The translations under genes were made by a program, and so were the position numbers. Below the pieces are notes generated by a model. The model was not told the origin of the DNA, ran no database searches, and was given only the letters and a program-made list of their open reading frames with translations. A stretch of 64,000 nucleotides of DNA from Thermohalobaculum sp039027855 (lineage in GTDB: Bacteria; Pseudomonadota; Alphaproteobacteria; Rhodobacterales; Rhodobacteraceae): the NCBI GenBank assembly GCA_039027855.1, contig JBCCJI010000008.1:1-64000 (forward strand). Reading direction: 5' to 3'. Positions 34,981 to 42,822 of this stretch are shown here, piece by piece; within the stretch, counting starts at the first letter, position 1; each line of letters starts with the position of its first letter.

Positions 34981-35679
34981 TCAGTCGCCGCCGCCGTTCC
35001 CGCCCTCGTCGGGGTCAAGGCGCGCCTTCAACGCAGCCAACCCTGAGAAGGGACGCGCCGCTTCATCGGTCAGCGGCTCGGCGCCGGGAGGGCCGTAGAC
35101 GCGTGTGCCGTGTTCGGCCCCCTCGGCCCGGGGGAACGGGTCGAGGGCGAGCGCCAGTGTCTCGACCATCGGCCCCGCGACATCGATGGCATCGCCCAGC
35201 GGCTCGGGTGCCCCATCGGCGTCGGCATCCAGTTCGATCTCGTTACCGCTTGGCGGCACGACACCGGGCATATAACTGCGGTCCATCGACGTCGCGACCT
35301 CAGCCACGACCGGGTCCAGCGTCACGACACAGCTCTGCACCACCGTTGCTGCCAGCCGGCCACGTAACTGCCAGCCATTCGCCTGGGGCAGCAGTTCGGC
35401 TCGAAACAACAGGGCCTCGACCGACACGATCTGCAGATAGTGGGCGATGGCCGCGCGTTCTGCGGCGTCTGGCCTGAGCTCGACGGTCAGGCCGCCCGTC
35501 TCGCTTAGCGCGCCGACGGCGACCGGATGGGTCAGCGGCAAGGGCACCTGCCAGTCTTCGGCCACGGCGGGGTGGCGTGCGGGGTGGCGTAAAGACGACG
35601 ACCCGTCCTCGTCCCCGTCGCGCCCGGTCTCCGATGCACCATCGGCGTCGCGCCCTCGGCCCATCCTGCTCTCCGTCAT
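34981..35679 (-). CDS. DUF177/YceD-family protein
   Basis: The 232-residue protein is of the DUF177 type that precedes rpmF in most bacteria and is linked to 23S rRNA accumulation. Key segments are LLPQANGWQLRGRLAATVVQ and CVVTLDPV, where the family has its conserved Cys, then the acidic ALDPFPRAEGA and FSGLAALKARL near the end. Here the second Cys of the usual pair is not seen. The first 35 residues are an acidic, probably disordered extension. Confidence 0.88.
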   Translation of the reverse strand: MTESRMGRGRDADGASETGRDGDEDGSSSLRHPARHPAVAEDWQVPLPLTHPVAVGALSETGGLTVELRPDAAERAAIAHYLQIVSVEALLFRAELLPQANGWQLRGRLAATVVQSCVVTLDPVVAEVATSMDRSYMPGVVPPSGNEIELDADADGAPEPLGDAIDVAGPMVETLALALDPFPRAEGAEHGTRVYGPPGAEPLTDEAARPFSGLAALKARLDPDEGGNGGGD

Positions 35680-35766
35680 TGATCGCCGCCAATACCGGCG
35701 CCTCGCTTGAACTTAAGCAAGACGGCGGCTATCGCAAAGCAGTCAGGCTTCTAAGAAGGACCGACC

Positions 35767-36249
35767 GTGCAACGCGACCGATCTTTTGCCCGCCCGAACA
35801 CGTCTCGAGCGGCGTCACTCCTCGCCGCGGCGGCGCTCGGCGCGGCCGGATGCTCGCCCGTGGTCACCAGTCACGGCTACTCCCCGCCCGATGAGGTGGT
35901 GGCCACCATCCTGCCCGATGTCGATACCCGTGGCTCGGTGAGGCGCAAGATCGGCCGCCCCGGGGCGACCGGCGTCTTTACCGAGGATGGCTGGTACTAC
36001 GTCTCGACCACCATCGAGAAAGAGGCCTTCTATGCCCCTGAAGTGACCGACCGGCGCATCGTCGCGGTGACCTTCGACGAGCGGGACCGGGTCGTGGCGG
36101 TGGACCGTTTTGGCCTTGAGGACGGTCAGTTCGTCGATCTCGAGACCCGGACGACCCCGACCTTCGGCCGCCAGCTCACGCTGCTCCAGCAGGTGCTCGG
36201 CAATATCGGCGCCATCGGCGACAGCACCACAATCACCGGTGGCAACTGA
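35767..36249 (+). CDS. bamE: BamE/SmpA-family outer membrane lipoprotein
   Basis: The 160-residue lipoprotein has a signal peptide with lipobox AAGC (about residue 25-28). It carries the BamE fold motif DTRGSVRRKIGRPGATGVF followed by GWYYVSTTIEKEAFYAPEV. It is part of the Bam complex that inserts beta-barrel proteins. The GTG start is preceded by AAGAAGGA. It is divergent from the DUF177-rpmF operon, as is common in this order. Confidence 0.9.
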   Translation: MQRDRSFARPNTSRAASLLAAAALGAAGCSPVVTSHGYSPPDEVVATILPDVDTRGSVRRKIGRPGATGVFTEDGWYYVSTTIEKEAFYAPEVTDRRIVAVTFDERDRVVAVDRFGLEDGQFVDLETRTTPTFGRQLTLLQQVLGNIGAIGDSTTITGGN

Positions 36250-36349
36250 TCGCGCGTCAGGTACCGCCGGTCTGCCAAAGCCTTGAGATGCGCTGCCGGG
36301 ACGATGGATCGCCGTCGGCCCCCGTTCAGGCACTGCGCCTGACCCGGCG

Positions 36350-37624
36350 CTACCGCACCGCAGCCTCGCGCCGCCGGTCGAGATGCAGCCAGGCAAGCGC
36401 GCCCACCGCGAGCGTCAGGAGCGGGAGCATCACGGCCTGAACTGCCATCCAACCCAGACTGTTCAGCACCGCGCCCGACCCCAGCGAGGCGACCAGTACC
36501 AGCGCCATCACCGCGAAATCGTTGAAGCCCTGCACCCGGTTGCGCTCTTCCGGTCGGGTTGCCGTCGACAACATCGCCGTCGCGCCGATGAAGCCGAAGT
36601 TCCAACCAAGGCCGAGCAGGATCAGCGCACTCAGGAAATGGGTATAGGTGATGCCCGACATGGCGATGCCGCCGGCCAGTGCCAGGCAGATCTGGCCCGC
36701 GATCACCACGGGCACCGCGCCGAACCGCGCGACGATCCGCCCGGTGATCAGCGAGGGCGCATACATGGCCAGCACATGCGCCCTGACGACATCAGCGGTT
36801 GGGTCGGTTGAAAACCCGCAAGCCGCCATCGCCAGCGGCGTCGCGGTCATCATGAGCGTCATCATGGCATAGCTCGCCATGCCGCACAGCACGGCGACGG
36901 CAACGCTCGGCTCGCGCAGGATTTCGCTGAGGGACCTCTGGGCCTCTCTCTGGGCCTCTCTCTGGGCCTCTCTCTGGGCCTCTCTCTGGGCCCCTCTCCC
37001 AGCGTCCCCGGGCGCCTCGGGCATACCCCGCGACTGATGCGGGATGTCGAGCAAGAACAGAGGCAAGGCGCCAACCAGCATGATGCCGCCCATGACGAAG
37101 TAGGCACCGGCATAGGGTACCGGCTCCATGAGGTCGCCAAAGCGCTTGATCACCTCCGGGCCGAGCAGTGCCGAGACCAGACCGCCCGCCAGCACCCAGG
37201 AGATCGCCTTCGGCTTGTAGGCATCGCTCGCCATATCGGTCGCGGCAAAGCGGTAGAGGTTTTGCCCGGCCGTATAGAGCCCGATGCAGAAGCTGCCGAG
37301 CAGAAACAGCGCGAAAGACTGCGTGTCGATGGCATGGGCCGCGATGAACCCGCCGGCCGAGCCCATGAGAGCGCCGATCAGGAAGCCTGCGCGCCGCCCG
37401 ATCCGGGCCATCAGCGCCGAAAGCGTCGGCGCGCCGAGCATCGAGCCCAGCACCATGAGCGAGATCGGCAGCGTCGCGAACAGGAGTGACGGCGCCAGCA
37501 GCCCGCCGGCAAGCCCGCCCAGCACCATGTGGACCGGCAGCAGCATGCCGAGCACCGACTGTGCCCAGGTCAGGATCACGACCGCCCTTCGGGCGCGGCT
37601 GTCGTCCACCAAGATCTCGGTCAT
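36350..37624 (-). CDS. Major facilitator superfamily permease
   Basis: The 424-residue protein has about 12 membrane helices, an MFS fold with the first-half loop ALMARIGRRAGFLIGALMGS and the second-half counterpart LITGRIVARFGAVPVVIAGQ. The substrate is unknown. The central cytoplasmic loop carries five in-frame copies of EAQR-like units (AQREAQREAQREAQR), encoded by a 12-base tandem repeat. I chose the ATG at 37624; the frame stays open 100 codons further upstream but with non-coding character. Confidence 0.82.
   Translation of the reverse strand: MTEILVDDSRARRAVVILTWAQSVLGMLLPVHMVLGGLAGGLLAPSLLFATLPISLMVLGSMLGAPTLSALMARIGRRAGFLIGALMGSAGGFIAAHAIDTQSFALFLLGSFCIGLYTAGQNLYRFAATDMASDAYKPKAISWVLAGGLVSALLGPEVIKRFGDLMEPVPYAGAYFVMGGIMLVGALPLFLLDIPHQSRGMPEAPGDAGRGAQREAQREAQREAQREAQRSLSEILREPSVAVAVLCGMASYAMMTLMMTATPLAMAACGFSTDPTADVVRAHVLAMYAPSLITGRIVARFGAVPVVIAGQICLALAGGIAMSGITYTHFLSALILLGLGWNFGFIGATAMLSTATRPEERNRVQGFNDFAVMALVLVASLGSGAVLNSLGWMAVQAVMLPLLTLAVGALAWLHLDRRREAAVR
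36936..36998 (-). repeat. 12-base tandem repeat in the MFS central loop
   Basis: The unit TCTCTCTGGGCC (plus strand) is repeated about five times with almost no differences, encoding EAQR units between the two halves of the permease. Near-identity of the copies suggests recent slippage, and the copy number may vary between strains. Confidence 0.85.
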
Positions 37625-37943
37625 GCTCGCCCCACATGCTCCCCGTCTGCGTCGGGGTGCATGTCCCCGGGTGTAGCGCAGCGCCTTCGTATCACAAACG
37701 CCGCTCTGGCCCGGTCGTTCTCCGCGCATTCCCCGGCCGCGAAGCGGTGCGAGTTTAGCAGCGGCTCTTTTGCTTTGCCATCCGGCCCTCGGCATGCGCC
37801 GGTGGCTCCGACGTCTATCGGTGACCGTGCGCTCAGACAGCCATGCAGGGCAGTCACTCGGGCTGTCGTCACCTGGGCCATTGACGCTATTAGGTGGTGA
37901 TGATGGACTTTTGGGCCGAAACACCACGTTGCCGGGGGCGTCA

Positions 37944-37957
37944 TTGATTTCGATCAG
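37944..37957. promoter_or_regulatory. FNR-like dyad upstream of a small ORF
   Basis: TTGATTTCGATCAG matches the FNR consensus at nine of ten defined bases. It is centred about 66 bases before the possible small gene at 38017 and about 325 bases from the MFS start on the other strand. The flanking 37625-37943 stretch shows no gene. Confidence 0.5.
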
Positions 37958-38016
37958 GAACGCGAATCTGTCGCGCTGCTCTGATAAGCGGCAGATGCGG
38001 TTGAAGGCGGCAGATC

Positions 38017-38319
38017 ATGCCAGGCGGGAACGGCAACGTTGGTGACAGACCGGCTAGCGCAGCCGTCGCAGCCGGGCCCGATTGCTCAGGCGGCGACTGC
38101 CGGGCGGGTCCTGACGGTGACGTTGGCGAACAGGCGCTGCGGTCCTTTGCCGAGCTGATCATCGGGCACGTCGTCAGCGCCCACCGCGAAGGGCGCGAGC
38201 CCGTTGTGCTGGTCGACGAGACGCTGCATGACCTGCCGGCCGACCTGTCCGCAGAACCCCTGCCAACCCACCCAGCCTCGACGCATCCCGGTCAGGCGCG
38301 GGCCGGCGCCGACGCGTAA
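38017..38319 (+). CDS. Possible small hypothetical protein (100 aa)
   Basis: I do not recognise this protein. Evidence for coding is a G/C-rich third-position pattern through ALRSFAELIIGHVVSAHREG and EPVVLVDETLHDLPADL, a GAAGGCGG motif upstream of ATG, and an FNR-like box 60 bases before. The first 35 residues are Gly/Ala-rich and unconvincing. A competing minus-strand frame (38086-38286) exists. The gene would converge on nusB. Confidence 0.4.
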   Translation: MPGGNGNVGDRPASAAVAAGPDCSGGDCRAGPDGDVGEQALRSFAELIIGHVVSAHREGREPVVLVDETLHDLPADLSAEPLPTHPASTHPGQARAGADA

Positions 38320-38406
38320 GCGCTGATACCGGTGATGTTCGTGCCGATGAGCTGTATCGGTTTCAGCCCGAGTTGAGGGACGGTTGGAGGGGCTTGGGCA
38401 CCGTCT

Positions 38407-39030
38407 TTACCCGTCAAGGGCCCCGGGGCGGGCATCGCGCGCCATGTGGTCCAGCACGCCGTTGACGAACCCGGGCTCGCGCCCGCTCGGGAAGAAGGCC
38501 TTTGCGATATCGACATACTCGCCGATGACGACTTTGGCCGGGGTCTTCGGCGTGTCGACGAGTTCATAGCCCGCCGCGCGGAACAGGGCGCGCAGCGTCG
38601 CGTCGATCCGACCAAGCGGCCAGCGCGCGTTTAAGGCGTCATCCGTCAGGTGGTCGATGCGCACCTGTCGGCGATGCACACCCTCGAGCAGCGCGCGAAA
38701 CAGCCCGATATCCGGATCGGCGAAGCGCAGCCCCTCGACATCGCTGCCTAGGCGGTGTGTCTCAAACTCCTGGCGTACATCGCGCCAATCGGCGCCCGTC
38801 ACCTCAAGCTGATAGAGCGCCTGCACCGCCGCTAGCCGCGCGGCCGATCGTGCCAGCCGCGCTTTTCCTCGCGTCTGTGTTTTGTCCTGGGCTCGCGCCC
38901 GTCCACGGGACGGGTCCTTGGCTTGATCCGCCGCCTGTTCTTGGTCGCTCTCTGTCGTTCGCTCGTCGGGCGTTTCCTCGGCGCTGGCCCCTGCGGGATC
39001 GCCAGCTGTGTCGGGTTTTCGCTCAGGCAT
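38407..39030 (-). CDS. nusB: Transcription antitermination factor NusB
   Basis: The protein has 207 residues. The NusB fold begins at ARLAAVQALYQLEVTGADW and ends with YVDIAKAFFPSGREPGFVNG and VLDHMARD. It binds boxA RNA with NusE in rRNA antitermination. The first about 65 residues are an acidic and basic low-complexity extension. I chose ATG 39030 (GAAGGGA upstream); a GTG at 39048 overlapping ribH is possible. It ends the rib cluster, as in many alphaproteobacteria. Confidence 0.92.
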   Translation of the reverse strand: MPERKPDTAGDPAGASAEETPDERTTESDQEQAADQAKDPSRGRARAQDKTQTRGKARLARSAARLAAVQALYQLEVTGADWRDVRQEFETHRLGSDVEGLRFADPDIGLFRALLEGVHRRQVRIDHLTDDALNARWPLGRIDATLRALFRAAGYELVDTPKTPAKVVIGEYVDIAKAFFPSGREPGFVNGVLDHMARDARPGALDG

Positions 39031-39031
39031 C

Positions 39032-39604
39032 TCAGACGGTCCCTTCACCCTCGGCCCCTGGGGCAGACGCGCCGGCAGAGGCTAGCATGGTCGCGCCCTG
39101 CAGCCCGCTCGGCGTGGACTGTATCACACCGCCGCGGAACCTGCGGGCGAGGGCGATGAGATGCAGGCACGCCTCGGCCGCGCCGCCGCCCTTGTTCTGC
39201 CCCGCGGGATCGGCGCGCAGTTCGGCCTGGCGCTGGTTCTCCACCGTCAGGATGGCATTGCCGATGGCAAGGCCGCGGTCGACGCCAAGCAGCGTCAGCC
39301 CGCGCGCGCTTTCCTCGCAGACCGTCTCGTAATGCGTGGTCTCGCCGCGGATCACGCAGCCGATCGCCACATAGCCCTCGAAGCCGCGCCCGTCGGCGGC
39401 GAGCCTGATCGCCGGCGCCACCTCCAGTGCGCCGGGCACCTCGATAAGCTCGACCCCCGCGCCGGCCCGCGCCAGCGCAGCCCGGGCGCCGGCGATCAGC
39501 CCATCCGCGATGGCCCGATAATAAGGCGCCGCCACGATCAGCACGCGCGGGGCGGGCACGAGATCGGGCAGGGGAAGTTGGCCGGCATCGCTATGCTCTG
39601 CCAT
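39032..39604 (-). CDS. ribH: 6,7-dimethyl-8-ribityllumazine synthase
   Basis: The 190-residue enzyme joins the ribityl-uracil and butanone phosphate precursors to form lumazine. APYYRAIADGLIAGARAAL, EVPGALEVAPAIRLA and GCVIRGETTHYETVCEESA are the conserved active-site regions. The C-terminus is extended by about 25 low-complexity residues. It lies one base from nusB and 51 from ribB on the same strand. Confidence 0.95.
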   Translation of the reverse strand: MAEHSDAGQLPLPDLVPAPRVLIVAAPYYRAIADGLIAGARAALARAGAGVELIEVPGALEVAPAIRLAADGRGFEGYVAIGCVIRGETTHYETVCEESARGLTLLGVDRGLAIGNAILTVENQRQAELRADPAGQNKGGGAAEACLHLIALARRFRGGVIQSTPSGLQGATMLASAGASAPGAEGEGTV

Positions 39605-39655
39605 GGAGGTCTCCGGTCATGATGGCGTGCCATAGCCGCTGGCTACGGCAGTCGC

Positions 39656-40771
39656 TCAGTCGTTGCGTGGTATCGCGCGGGTATCGGTGATGGTGATGCC
39701 AAAACCCTCAAGCCCCACCACCTTCGGTAGCGGAGAATTGGTGAGCATCACCATCTCGCTCACCCCCAGCGCCTGCAGGATCTGCGCGCCGACCCCGTAT
39801 TGGCGTAATTCCTTCGGCGAGGTCTGGCGCGGGGTCAGCCTGTCCGAGATCGCGTTGGACGAGGTGTCTCGGATCATGATCAGCGCGCCGGTTCCCTCGT
39901 CGGCGATGGCCCGCATGGCGTTCGGCACCTGACCCGCCCGTTCGGGGTTGAGCGCCAGCACGTCCTCCAGCGGGTCGAGCACATGCATGCGCACCAGCGC
40001 CGGGCGGGCATGGGCGACGTCGCCTTTGATCAGGGCGAAATGCTCGTTGCCATCCGGCGCGTCTCGGAAGACGCGCAGCTGCCAGTCGCCGCCATAGTCC
40101 GAGGTGATCGTCGTCTCCGTCACCTGGGCGATCAGGTTATCGTGGCGGCGACGATAGGCGATCAGGTCGCTGATGGTGCCGACCTTGAGACCGTGCAGTT
40201 GGGCGAAGGCCACGAGATCGGGCAGGCGGGCCATCGTCCCGTCTTCCTTCATGATCTCGCAAATCACGCCAGACGGTCGCCGACCGGCGAGCCGCGCGAT
40301 GTCCACCGCCGCCTCGGTATGCCCCGCGCGCACCAGCACGCCGCCGTCGCGGGCGCGCAGCGGAAAGACATGGCCCGGCGTCGCGATATCCTGCGGCCCG
40401 CTGTCGGGATCGATCGCCGCCGCCACCGTCAGCGCGCGGTCATGGGCCGAGATGCCGGTGGACACGCCCTCGCGTGCTTCAATCGACACCGTAAAGGCCG
40501 TCTCGTGGCGCGATTGGTTCTGCGCGGCCATCAGCGGCAGGCCCAGACGGTCGATATCCTCTCCCTGCATGGCCAGACAGATCAGCCCACGGCCATGCGT
40601 GGCCATAAAGGCCACGGCCGCGGCATCGGCGGCATCGGCCGGGATTACCAGATCACCCTCGTTCTCACGGTCCTCGTGGTCGACGAGGATCACCATGCGC
40701 CCCTCGCGCGCCGCTTCGATGATCTCGGCCGCCGGGCTGATGGCGTCGCTGTAGTCGGTTCTGTCGCTCAT
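39656..40771 (-). CDS. ribB: 3,4-dihydroxy-2-butanone 4-phosphate synthase with degenerate GTP cyclohydrolase II domain
   Basis: The protein has 371 residues. The N-terminal RibB domain has the active-site acidic loop VDHEDRENEGDLVIPAD (about 30-46), QNQSRHETAFTVSIEAREGV and GHTEAAVDIARLAG, so butanone phosphate synthesis is expected. The C-terminal half has the fold outline of RibA (EHFALIKGDV, RMHVLDPLEDV, LTNSPLPKVVGLEGFGI). However, the three zinc cysteines and the RQEGRGIG-type catalytic segment are missing. I therefore infer it is a RibBX-like protein without cyclohydrolase activity, and a separate ribA should exist elsewhere. The ATG at 40771 is chosen; 40810 is also open. Confidence 0.9.
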   Translation of the reverse strand: MSDRTDYSDAISPAAEIIEAAREGRMVILVDHEDRENEGDLVIPADAADAAAVAFMATHGRGLICLAMQGEDIDRLGLPLMAAQNQSRHETAFTVSIEAREGVSTGISAHDRALTVAAAIDPDSGPQDIATPGHVFPLRARDGGVLVRAGHTEAAVDIARLAGRRPSGVICEIMKEDGTMARLPDLVAFAQLHGLKVGTISDLIAYRRRHDNLIAQVTETTITSDYGGDWQLRVFRDAPDGNEHFALIKGDVAHARPALVRMHVLDPLEDVLALNPERAGQVPNAMRAIADEGTGALIMIRDTSSNAISDRLTPRQTSPKELRQYGVGAQILQALGVSEMVMLTNSPLPKVVGLEGFGITITDTRAIPRND

Positions 40772-40872
40772 GGCTGGTCGATGGCTCCGGGCGTGCTCGG
40801 GCTGCGACATAGACCGAGGTCGGCGCCAAAACCAGAGGAGGGGATGCCGCAATGCTTGCAATCGCGCTCTTA

Positions 40873-40910
40873 AATACTGTAGTTTCAGTTGTAACAGAAA
40901 CTACAGTATT
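40873..40910. promoter_or_regulatory. 38-base near-perfect palindrome, probable operator
   Basis: The arms AATACTGTAGTTTC and GAAACTACAGTATT are perfect 14-base inverted copies around a ten-base centre (which itself contains GTT..AAC). The element is AT-rich within a GC-rich genome. It ends 19 bases before the preferred start (40930) of the following gene, where a TetR-type repressor site would cover the promoter. It is about 100 bases from the divergent ribB start. Confidence 0.7.
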
Positions 40911-40929
40911 AGCGGTTTTGGAGCGGCGA

Positions 40930-41796
40930 ATGATCGAGCATCGGTGGGAAGCGCAAACGGCGCGTGTGGCGGCCATTCGTGCCGAAGCTCGGACGAGGGC
41001 AGGCGGGGCCGCCGATCTCGCGCTGAGGGCATCCAGCTATCGGGCGCTCTATGCGGCATCGGGCGGCACCTTCACCTTTCCGTTGCTCGCCGCGCATGGC
41101 GCACTTTGGGCGGCAGGGTACTTCCGTTGCAATCTGGTGATCGGTCATGCGGCGAACCGGGTTCTTCCTCTGCCGGGAGCAGCCAGGCGCCACTGGTCAC
41201 ACGATGGCCGGTCGCCCGAGGCCCGAAAGGCCCGCGCGGGTAGGCTCGAGGCCTTTGCCGATGCCTTCCGCGAGATCAACCGACGCGTCTGCGAGGAGAC
41301 CTGGGCCGCCTATCACCTGACCGCCCATCCCCGCGTCGATGCAACGGCCGCCGGCGTGCCCTCCGCCTTGGTCGATGCGCTGGCGCTCTGCCACGATGCG
41401 GCTCGGCGGCGCATGCGCCTCAGCCCTGGCGAACGGCACAGCGTCTTCGAGGCCTTTTTCCGCTGGGAGCAGGAGAGCGTCGTGGCACCGGCGGTGACCC
41501 GCGCCTTTGCGATGCTCGATTGGCCGCTTGCCGAGGCCATCGCGCGGCGCCCGCGCATTGGTTTTCGCTATTTCCCACGTTTCACCGCGCTCAGCTTCCG
41601 CGATTTCGGTGATCAGAACGAGCGCATTGCCCATGGTCTGAAGGCGCATGCTCTGGCCGAGCGGGTAGGATGGTCGACGGTCGAGCGCAGTCTCGACGGC
41701 TACGGCGTCGCCCTGTCTGCGCCGAAGATGATCGCTGTCGACACCACGCCGTGCCGGCCCGTCGGTTATCCGCTCTCCGCCAGCCGCGCGACATAG
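40930..41796 (+). CDS. Unrecognised protein inserted in the riboflavin cluster (288 aa)
   Basis: I do not recognise this protein. It is soluble, Ala/Arg-rich and probably all-helical. Aromatic-rich stretches include SSYRALYAASGGTFTFPLLA, AHGALWAAGYFRCNLVIGH and IGFRYFPRFTALSFRDFGD, and there are several His and Cys residues but no known motif. I prefer ATG 40930 (GGAG seven bases upstream), because the palindrome then falls in the promoter. An in-frame ATG at 40852 with AGGAGGGG would place the palindrome inside the gene. Its last 31 bases overlap the convergent ribE. Confidence 0.65.
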   Translation: MIEHRWEAQTARVAAIRAEARTRAGGAADLALRASSYRALYAASGGTFTFPLLAAHGALWAAGYFRCNLVIGHAANRVLPLPGAARRHWSHDGRSPEARKARAGRLEAFADAFREINRRVCEETWAAYHLTAHPRVDATAAGVPSALVDALALCHDAARRRMRLSPGERHSVFEAFFRWEQESVVAPAVTRAFAMLDWPLAEAIARRPRIGFRYFPRFTALSFRDFGDQNERIAHGLKAHALAERVGWSTVERSLDGYGVALSAPKMIAVDTTPCRPVGYPLSASRAT

Positions 41797-42377
41797 CGGG
41801 CCAGAAGGTCCACCTCCAGATTGACCTCCGACCCTGCGGCCGCATCGGCAAGGTTGGTCACCGCCCAAGTGTGCGGGATGATGTTGATGCCGAACAGCGC
41901 ATCCTCCGCCCGGTCGGTCACGCTGTTCACGGTCAGCGAGATCCCATCCAGCGCCACCGAGCCCTTTTGCGCGAAATAGGGTGCGAGCGCCTTCGGGGCT
42001 GCGATCTCAACCCGATGCGAGCCACCTTCGGGCGCGATGCTCTCGATCCGTCCGACCCCGTCTACATGGCCCGAGACGATATGCCCGCCAAGTTCCTCTC
42101 CGACCCTGAGCGAGGGCTCGAGGTTAACCTTTGTCCCGGCGCGCCAGTGCTTCAGCGTGGTGACCGAGCGGGTTTCGCCCGAGACATCGACGGCGAACCA
42201 GTTCTGACCTGCCTCCACCCCAGTCGCCACGGCGGTCAGGCAGCAGCCGTTGCAGGCGATGGATGCGCCGATCTCGATGGTGCCGGCGGGTCGGGCGCAG
42301 CCGATCACGATGCGCGTGTCGCCCATCGGCTCGATCGACATGACCCGACCGACTTCACGGACGATCCCGGTGAACAT
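41766..42377 (-). CDS. ribE: Riboflavin synthase alpha chain
   Basis: The 203-residue protein consists of two lumazine-binding barrels. It begins MFTGIVREVGRV and has IACNGCCLTAVATG in the first half and VALDGISLTVNSV in the second, both family signatures, plus GGHIVSGHVDGVGRI. It dismutates lumazine to riboflavin. I chose the ATG at 42377 since all members start MFTGI. The frame runs on upstream through a tandem repeat that would encode ITGL-type units and is not credible as protein. Confidence 0.95.
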   Translation of the reverse strand: MFTGIVREVGRVMSIEPMGDTRIVIGCARPAGTIEIGASIACNGCCLTAVATGVEAGQNWFAVDVSGETRSVTTLKHWRAGTKVNLEPSLRVGEELGGHIVSGHVDGVGRIESIAPEGGSHRVEIAAPKALAPYFAQKGSVALDGISLTVNSVTDRAEDALFGINIIPHTWAVTNLADAAAGSEVNLEVDLLARYVARLAESG

Positions 42378-42462
42378 GGGGCGCGCTCTCCTAAGGCTGA
42401 CCATGCGGGATTGCGCATGGTGGAGCGGAGGTAGCCCTGCGCTGGCCGCCCCGCAAGCCTTT

Positions 42463-42593
42463 GGCCCCGTGATAAGCCCCGTGATAAGCCCCGTCATAAG
42501 CCCCGTGATGGGCCCCGTCATGGGCCCGTCATGGGCCCGACATGGACCCCGACATGGACCCCGACATGGACCCCGACATGGACCCCGACATCG
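42463..42593. repeat. Array of degenerate 12-base tandem repeats between ribE and wza-like gene
   Basis: About ten copies of a 12-base unit occur in three blocks: GTGATAAGCCCC-type, GTCATGGGCCCC-type and GACATGGACCCC-type, each homogeneous inside. The array lies about 86 bases upstream of ribE and 230 bases upstream of the divergent export gene. The rest of 42594-42822 holds no gene. The array shares its 12-base period with four coding repeats in the window. Confidence 0.8.
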
Positions 42594-42822
42594 GCTCAGT
42601 CATGGCGATGGCGTGCGCTCATCCGCGGCAACGTCTTTCTTCAAAACGAATGTCACGCCGTGCGCCGCCTGTACGCGCTGCGTTCGTGACCCGTCCCGTC
42701 CTGTGTTGTGGTTAGGCGAATCTCAACGGAACGGGGCGAGAACGCGGTGAGAGGGCCGGTCGCGCGCAGGCCGCCCAGACCTGCATCGATCCATTCAATG
42801 GAACCGTCAGAAGGATGGCCCC

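Noticed and set aside
42378..42521. N-terminal extension of RibE through the repeats
   Set aside because: The frame is open, but it would encode simple ITGL-type units before the universal MFTGI start. The 12-base period keeps the frame open by chance.
42463..42593. CRISPR array
   Set aside because: The units are contiguous 12-mers without spacers, far below CRISPR repeat length, and no cas genes are present.
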